Under the pieces are notes generated by a model. It had not been told where the DNA came from. It saw nothing but the letters and a program-made list of their open reading frames with translations, and did not search any database. A stretch of DNA of 64,000 nucleotides from contig NZ_CP059202.1 in assembly GCF_014251815.1 (NCBI RefSeq), positions 62,001-126,000 on the forward strand, read 5' to 3'. Below are positions 63,391 through 64,000 of the stretch, in pieces. This DNA is from Blattabacterium cuenoti (GTDB lineage Bacteria > Bacteroidota > Bacteroidia > Flavobacteriales > Blattabacteriaceae). A program made the position numbers and the translations under genes. Every line of letters begins with the position of its first letter. Position 1 is the stretch's first letter.

Positions 63391-63774
63391 ATGTTATATA
63401 GAATACAAACATTATACTTACTTATTTCTATTTTTATTTATTCTATTTTTATATACTTTCTTAAAAGTATAACTGATTTTTATAATTTATATAGAAATAA
63501 AATGGTTTTAATTTTTCTGATTATATGTTTATTTCTATCTATTTTAAGTCTTATCTTTTTCAAGAAACAAAGATTACAAATTTTTTTTAATAAGATTAAT
63601 ATACTCGCTAACACTATTCATATATTCATCTTTTTCTTTTCATATTTTCAGTTAAATAAATACACATTTATTGTGTTTCTTTTTTTTATATTATGCATAT
63701 ATATTTTGTATTTAAGCAACAGAGCTATAAAAAAAGATATCGAATTAATCGATTCGATAAATCGAATACGATAA
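63391..63774 (+). CDS. DUF4293 membrane protein
   Basis: The 127-residue protein begins MLYRIQTLYLLISIFIY, has four hydrophobic helices, and ends NRAIKKDIELIDSINRIR, the DUF4293 hallmark tail. The family is a Bacteroidota membrane protein of unknown function found beside rho. It is divergent from rho here. The adjacent ATG-started frame at 63290 is not favoured. Confidence 0.88.
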   Translation: MLYRIQTLYLLISIFIYSIFIYFLKSITDFYNLYRNKMVLIFLIICLFLSILSLIFFKKQRLQIFFNKINILANTIHIFIFFFSYFQLNKYTFIVFLFFILCIYILYLSNRAIKKDIELIDSINRIR

Positions 63775-63807
63775 ACATTTACTTGCTAATAATAAAGATT
63801 TCATAAA

Positions 63808-64000
63808 ATGGAAAAAACTTTATTGATCCAAAAATTAGAAATTTATAAAAAAGAATTTTTTGAGATTTTAAAATTAATCACACAACCTGGGGGGGGGTAC
63901 GATCAAAAAAAATATAAGACATTATTAAATAAATACACGAAATTAGAAAAAATAGTTTCTCTTTATGAAGAATACAAAAAAAAATTGGCGTTATTTAAAG
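63808..64000 (+). CDS. prfA: Peptide chain release factor 1 (N-terminus, cut by window edge)
   Basis: The 64 visible residues (MEKTLLIQKLEIYKKEFFEI, then LITQPGGGYDQKKYKTLLNKYTKLEKIVSLYEEYKKK) fit the N-terminal domain of RF1, which ends translation at UAA/UAG. The GGQ domain lies outside the window, so RF2 cannot be excluded from sequence alone, but the short N-terminus favours RF1. Nine Gs in a row (63889-63897) encode Gly-Gly-Gly. Confidence 0.8.
   Translation, partial: MEKTLLIQKLEIYKKEFFEILKLITQPGGGYDQKKYKTLLNKYTKLEKIVSLYEEYKKKLALFK

Noticed and set aside
63290-63472. 60-codon frame before DUF4293
   Set aside because: It overlaps DUF4293 in another frame, is low complexity and matches no family I know.

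Overview
The window is very AT-rich (by eye about three quarters A+T), densely packed and standard-code. Several genes belong to lineage-typical Bacteroidota/Flavobacteriia families: a complete alternative complex III set (actA-F), a GldE-type DUF21/CBS protein, a GYDIA-type GHMP kinase, DUF4295 next to L28/L33, DUF4293 next to rho, a flavobacterial-style DnaJ and a long AtpB with a signal peptide. Shine-Dalgarno sequences are rarely visible, as expected for this phylum. Intergenic gaps are tiny, many neighbours overlap, no insertion sequence, phage or CRISPR is present, and tRNAs occur singly. Together with retained branched-chain amino acid synthesis this best fits a reduced genome of a flavobacterial insect endosymbiont, most likely Blattabacterium (cockroach symbiont). 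The genus is an inference from gene content, not a measured match.

Layout. 1-3982 (minus): an SPFH protein cut by the window edge, a DUF59/MIP18 protein and a pair of M16 peptidases. 4053-12245 (plus): the actABCDEF respiratory operon, a quinol:acceptor oxidoreductase that replaces bc1. 12290-15450 (minus): Trk/Ktr potassium uptake and tsaB. 15472-18517 (plus): nadE, folE, cysS. 18509-19654 (minus): a trans-sulfuration enzyme. 19769-24659 (plus): atpBEFHAG; atpD and atpC are not here. 24723-28859 (plus): trpS, grpE-dnaJ, mnmA. 28860-35249: a 286-base leader with two hairpins, then ilvD-ilvB-ilvN-ilvC-ilvA, which makes valine and isoleucine precursors from pyruvate and threonine. 35267-37677: tRNA-Leu(GAG), dapB, lepB. 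37680-43741 (minus): rhomboid, mutL, ribH, a TPR protein, gldE-like, mutY. 43838-45997 (plus): HU, a 29-codon basic mini-gene, rng, tRNA-Leu(UAG). 46006-49125 (minus): gltA, GYDIA kinase, fabD. 49167-55662: tatD, fumC, a divisome FtsB/DivIC-like gene, mnmG, ybeY, pssA, an exonuclease. 55674-59141 (minus): htpG, ftsY, DUF4295, rpmG, rpmB. 59232-64000: yebC, RNase P RNA, tRNA-Ser(GGA), rmuC, initiator tRNA-Met, rho, DUF4293 and the start of prfA.

The proton circuit is partly visible: ACIII (act genes) feeds electrons onward and the F1Fo ATP synthase uses the gradient, but no terminal oxidase lies next to actF. There is no clear undescribed multi-gene system. The unusual signals are at sequence level: long perfect palindromes inside actA and fumC, a 14-base tandem duplication at the actB/actC junction, a 12-base repeat in grpE, G/C homopolymers of nine bases in rng and prfA, a terminator-like hairpin just before ilvD, a truncated IlvN, and a tiny basic gene that may encode a ribosomal protein.

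No gene-free stretch exceeds 300 bases; the longest (28860-29145) is described as the ilv leader.
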